Part shown: in pieces, positions 5,983 to 7,456 of the stretch
Layout of the letters: each line of letters starts with the position of its first letter
Position numbering within the stretch: the first letter of the stretch is position 1
Assembly (NCBI GenBank): GCA_035509415.1
Contig: DATJLQ010000169.1
Location: forward strand, 1 to 7,456
Origin: DATJLQ01 sp035509415
GTDB lineage: Bacteria; Pseudomonadota; Alphaproteobacteria; JACZXZ01
Direction: 5' to 3'
Length of the DNA: 7,456 nt
Program-made: the position numbers and the translations under genes
The notes under the pieces: model-generated
The model's database searches: none
Seen by the model: only the letters and a program-made list of their open reading frames with translations
What the model was told of the DNA's origin: nothing

Positions 5983-7023
5983 ATGAGCGCGCAGCACAGC
6001 GGCGGCCGGAAATCGGCCCATCGGGCGGCGAAACCGAGCGCCGCCGCAGACATCGCACCGCTCGCCGACCAGGTGCTCGCGAGCGACCGGCGCGCGTTGG
6101 CGCGTGCCATCACCCTCGTCGAATCGACCCGGCCCGACCATCGCGAGCGCGCCGAGGCCCTGCTCGAGCGCTTGATGCCCTCGACCGGAAAGGGCATCCG
6201 GCTCGGCATTTCGGGCGTGCCCGGCGTGGGGAAATCGACCTTCATCGAGGCCTTCGGCCTCCACGTGATCGCGCAAGGCCACCGGGTCGCGGTGCTCGCG
6301 GTCGATCCCTCCTCGAAGCGCGGCGGCGGCTCGATCCTCGGCGACAAGACGCGCATGGAGAAGCTGAGCGTGGCCGACGCCGCCTTCATCCGGCCGTCGC
6401 CCGCGGGGACGACGCTCGGCGGCGTCGCGCGCCGCACGCGCGAGGCGATCCTCGTGGTCGAGGCGGCGGGCTTCGACGTCGCGATCGTCGAGACCGTGGG
6501 CGTCGGCCAATCGGAGACCGCGGTCGCCGACATGGTCGACATGTTCATCCTGCTGCTCTCGCCCGCGGGCGGCGACGAGCTCCAGGGCATCAAGCGCGGC
6601 ATCATGGAATTGGCCGATCTCCTGGTGGTCAACAAATCGGACGGTGCGCTGGTTCCGGCCGCGAACCGCACCGCGTCCGACTATCGACGCGCGTTGCAGC
6701 TCATCATGCCCGGCTCGCTCAATTGGCGTCCGCCGGTGAAGCAATGCTCGGCCCTCGAGGGCCAGGGCATCGCCGAGCTGTGGCGCACGGTCGAGCAATA
6801 TCGCGACGCCCTCGGCCCCACGGGCGAGATCGCGGCGCGCCGCGCGGCCCAGGCGCGCGCTTGGCTTTGGAGCGAGATCGGCGAGGGGCTGATCGCGACC
6901 CTCAAGAGCCGCGCCGGCATGGCCGAGCGCTTGCGCGCGGTCGAGGCCCAGGTCGCGGCCGGCCGACTCGGCCCCACCGCCGCCGCGCGGAAGCTGCTCG
7001 CGGCGTTCGGGCGCGGAAGGTGA
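5983..7023 (+). CDS. meaB: MeaB, GTPase chaperone of methylmalonyl-CoA mutase (ArgK family)
   Basis: This 346-residue G3E-family P-loop GTPase gates delivery of adenosylcobalamin to methylmalonyl-CoA mutase and protects it from inactivation; human MMAA is its counterpart. Visible motifs are Walker A GVPGVGKST (78-86), AVDPSS (106-111), RPSPAGTTLGG (137-147), the ETVGVGQSE stretch (170-178) with Walker B and switch elements, and the base-specificity motif NKSD (217-220). A helical C-terminal arm (about 265-346) serves for dimerisation. Length is close to known MeaB proteins. ATG 5983 is chosen because homology begins soon after. A GTG at 5947 is in frame but neither start has a good ribosome binding site. 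It begins 46 bases after the GST gene on the same strand, so it probably shares that transcript. Its client mutase is at 432-2582. Older arginine-transport names for this family are misleading. Confidence 0.95.
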   Translation: MSAQHSGGRKSAHRAAKPSAAADIAPLADQVLASDRRALARAITLVESTRPDHRERAEALLERLMPSTGKGIRLGISGVPGVGKSTFIEAFGLHVIAQGHRVAVLAVDPSSKRGGGSILGDKTRMEKLSVADAAFIRPSPAGTTLGGVARRTREAILVVEAAGFDVAIVETVGVGQSETAVADMVDMFILLLSPAGGDELQGIKRGIMELADLLVVNKSDGALVPAANRTASDYRRALQLIMPGSLNWRPPVKQCSALEGQGIAELWRTVEQYRDALGPTGEIAARRAAQARAWLWSEIGEGLIATLKSRAGMAERLRAVEAQVAAGRLGPTAAARKLLAAFGRGR

Positions 7024-7033
7024 GCGTCGTCAC

Positions 7034-7042
7034 TTATCCACA
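7034..7042 (+). promoter_or_regulatory. Perfect DnaA box
   Basis: TTATCCACA matches the DnaA-binding consensus at all nine positions and starts 11 bases after the meaB stop. Near matches follow in the same gap: TCATGCACA (7054-7062, +), CGATCCACA (complement of 7136-7144), ATATCCGCA (7171-7179, +) and CGATCCACG (7257-7265, +). CGATCCACA is one base from the Caulobacter G-box TGATCCACA as I recall it. One perfect site could be chance; the cluster is more suggestive. Confidence 0.5.
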
Positions 7043-7059
7043 ATCCGCTAGCGTTCATG

Positions 7060-7077
7060 CACAGGCTCGTCCCTGTG
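7060..7077. terminator. Hairpin after meaB, possible terminator or operator
   Basis: CACAGG (7060-7065) and CCTGTG (7072-7077) form a six-base-pair inverted repeat around a six-base loop. No T run follows, so it does not fit an intrinsic terminator. It lies 36 bases after the meaB stop, and its left arm overlaps a near-match DnaA box. It may be a weak transcript-end hairpin or a protein-binding palindrome. Confidence 0.25.
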
Positions 7078-7195
7078 GGAATCGAGGATAACAGGCCGGC
7101 GCTCCCGCCAACGCCGCGACTCGCGCGACCGGTGCTGTGGATCGATCGGTGATTGTATCGAGCGCCCCACATATCCGCAGGCCGGCCCGGGAACG

Positions 7196-7224
7196 TTTCC
7201 ATCGCGGCGCGAATCGCCTATCGT
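7196..7224 (+). promoter_or_regulatory. Possible promoter of the dCTP deaminase gene
   Basis: TTTCCA (7196-7201) and TATCGT (7219-7224) each match the sigma70 consensus at four of six positions with a 17-base spacer. The start would be near 7231, about 34 bases before the GTG at 7265. A weak, position-supported call; the remainder of the gap 7024-7264 shows only the DnaA-like sites and one hairpin. Confidence 0.3.
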
Positions 7225-7264
7225 GGGGCGAGGTCCAACGGACGCAAACCAGGCATCGATCCAC

Positions 7265-7456
7265 GTGAGCGAGAACCCGAGCACCTTCCTCCCCGACGCG
7301 CCGCGCGCCCCTGCGGCGCCGCGCCATTCGACCGGCATCCTCCCCTACCAGGCGCTCAAGGAGCTGATCCGCACGCGCGAGATCATGGCGCCCGACCCGA
7401 TCGGCGAGGCGCAAATCCAGCCCGCCTCCATCGATCTTCGCCTCGGGCGCCATGCG
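7265..7456 (+). CDS. dcd: 2'-Deoxycytidine 5'-triphosphate deaminase, N-terminal part
   Basis: Sixty-four codons are present before the window ends. dCTP deaminase converts dCTP to dUTP and ammonia, the main route to dTMP in many bacteria. After a Pro/Ala-rich leader of about 20 residues come HSTGILPYQALKELI (21-35) and then QIQPASIDLRLG (50-61), the conserved dCTP deaminase/dUTPase-fold motif at the start of the catalytic beta barrel. Catalytic residues further on lie outside the window. The leader and spacing fit the longer alphaproteobacterial version of the enzyme rather than the roughly 190-residue Dcd, an inference from memory. GTG 7265 is preferred; AGG is 11 bases upstream and there is no in-frame ATG nearby, only another GTG at 7223. 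It follows meaB on the same strand but the 241-base gap suggests its own promoter. Confidence 0.85.
   Translation, partial: MSENPSTFLPDAPRAPAAPRHSTGILPYQALKELIRTREIMAPDPIGEAQIQPASIDLRLGRHA

Noticed and set aside
7024..7264. Calling this gap the chromosomal origin
   Set aside because: Only one perfect DnaA box, no AT-rich unwinding stretch and no origin-linked neighbour genes such as dnaA, hemE or parAB in view.

Overview
The window is high-GC DNA with the coding style of an alphaproteobacterium: long opposite-strand shadow frames, codons ending in G or C, a single-chain Sbm/BhbA-type methylmalonyl-CoA mutase, an Atm1-type half ABC exporter and what looks like the long alphaproteobacterial dCTP deaminase. 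The class is inferred; species or order cannot be read from this sequence.

Layout. Bases 1-293 hold the first 97 codons of an uncharacterised gene on the minus strand. It diverges from a methylmalonyl-CoA mutase gene (432-2582, +), which has a clear sigma70-type promoter containing a perfect TATAAT. Bases 2583 to about 3060 are an islet of about 51% G+C by my count, with two small overlapping minus-strand genes that I do not recognise. Just beyond it lies a tRNA D-arm-like fragment. From 3319 the plus strand carries a head-to-tail string: Atm1-family ABC exporter, glutathione S-transferase family protein and MeaB, the GTPase chaperone of methylmalonyl-CoA mutase. A 241-base gap with one perfect DnaA box and several near matches follows. 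The start of a dCTP deaminase gene runs off the right end.

How the genes fit together. The mutase converts (R)-methylmalonyl-CoA to succinyl-CoA with adenosylcobalamin, and MeaB gates cofactor loading and protects the mutase. The two are therefore functional partners even though 3.4 kb separates them. Atm1-type exporters move glutathione derivatives out of the cytoplasm, and the next gene, 8 bases downstream, encodes a GST-fold protein. Together they suggest a conjugate-and-export pair. The dCTP deaminase supplies dUTP for thymidylate synthesis. DnaA boxes before it raise the possibility of replication-linked control.

I see no CRISPR array, insertion sequence, rRNA or complete tRNA. Most of the window is housekeeping metabolism. 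The least explained parts are the low-GC islet, the DnaA-box cluster and the truncated left-hand gene.
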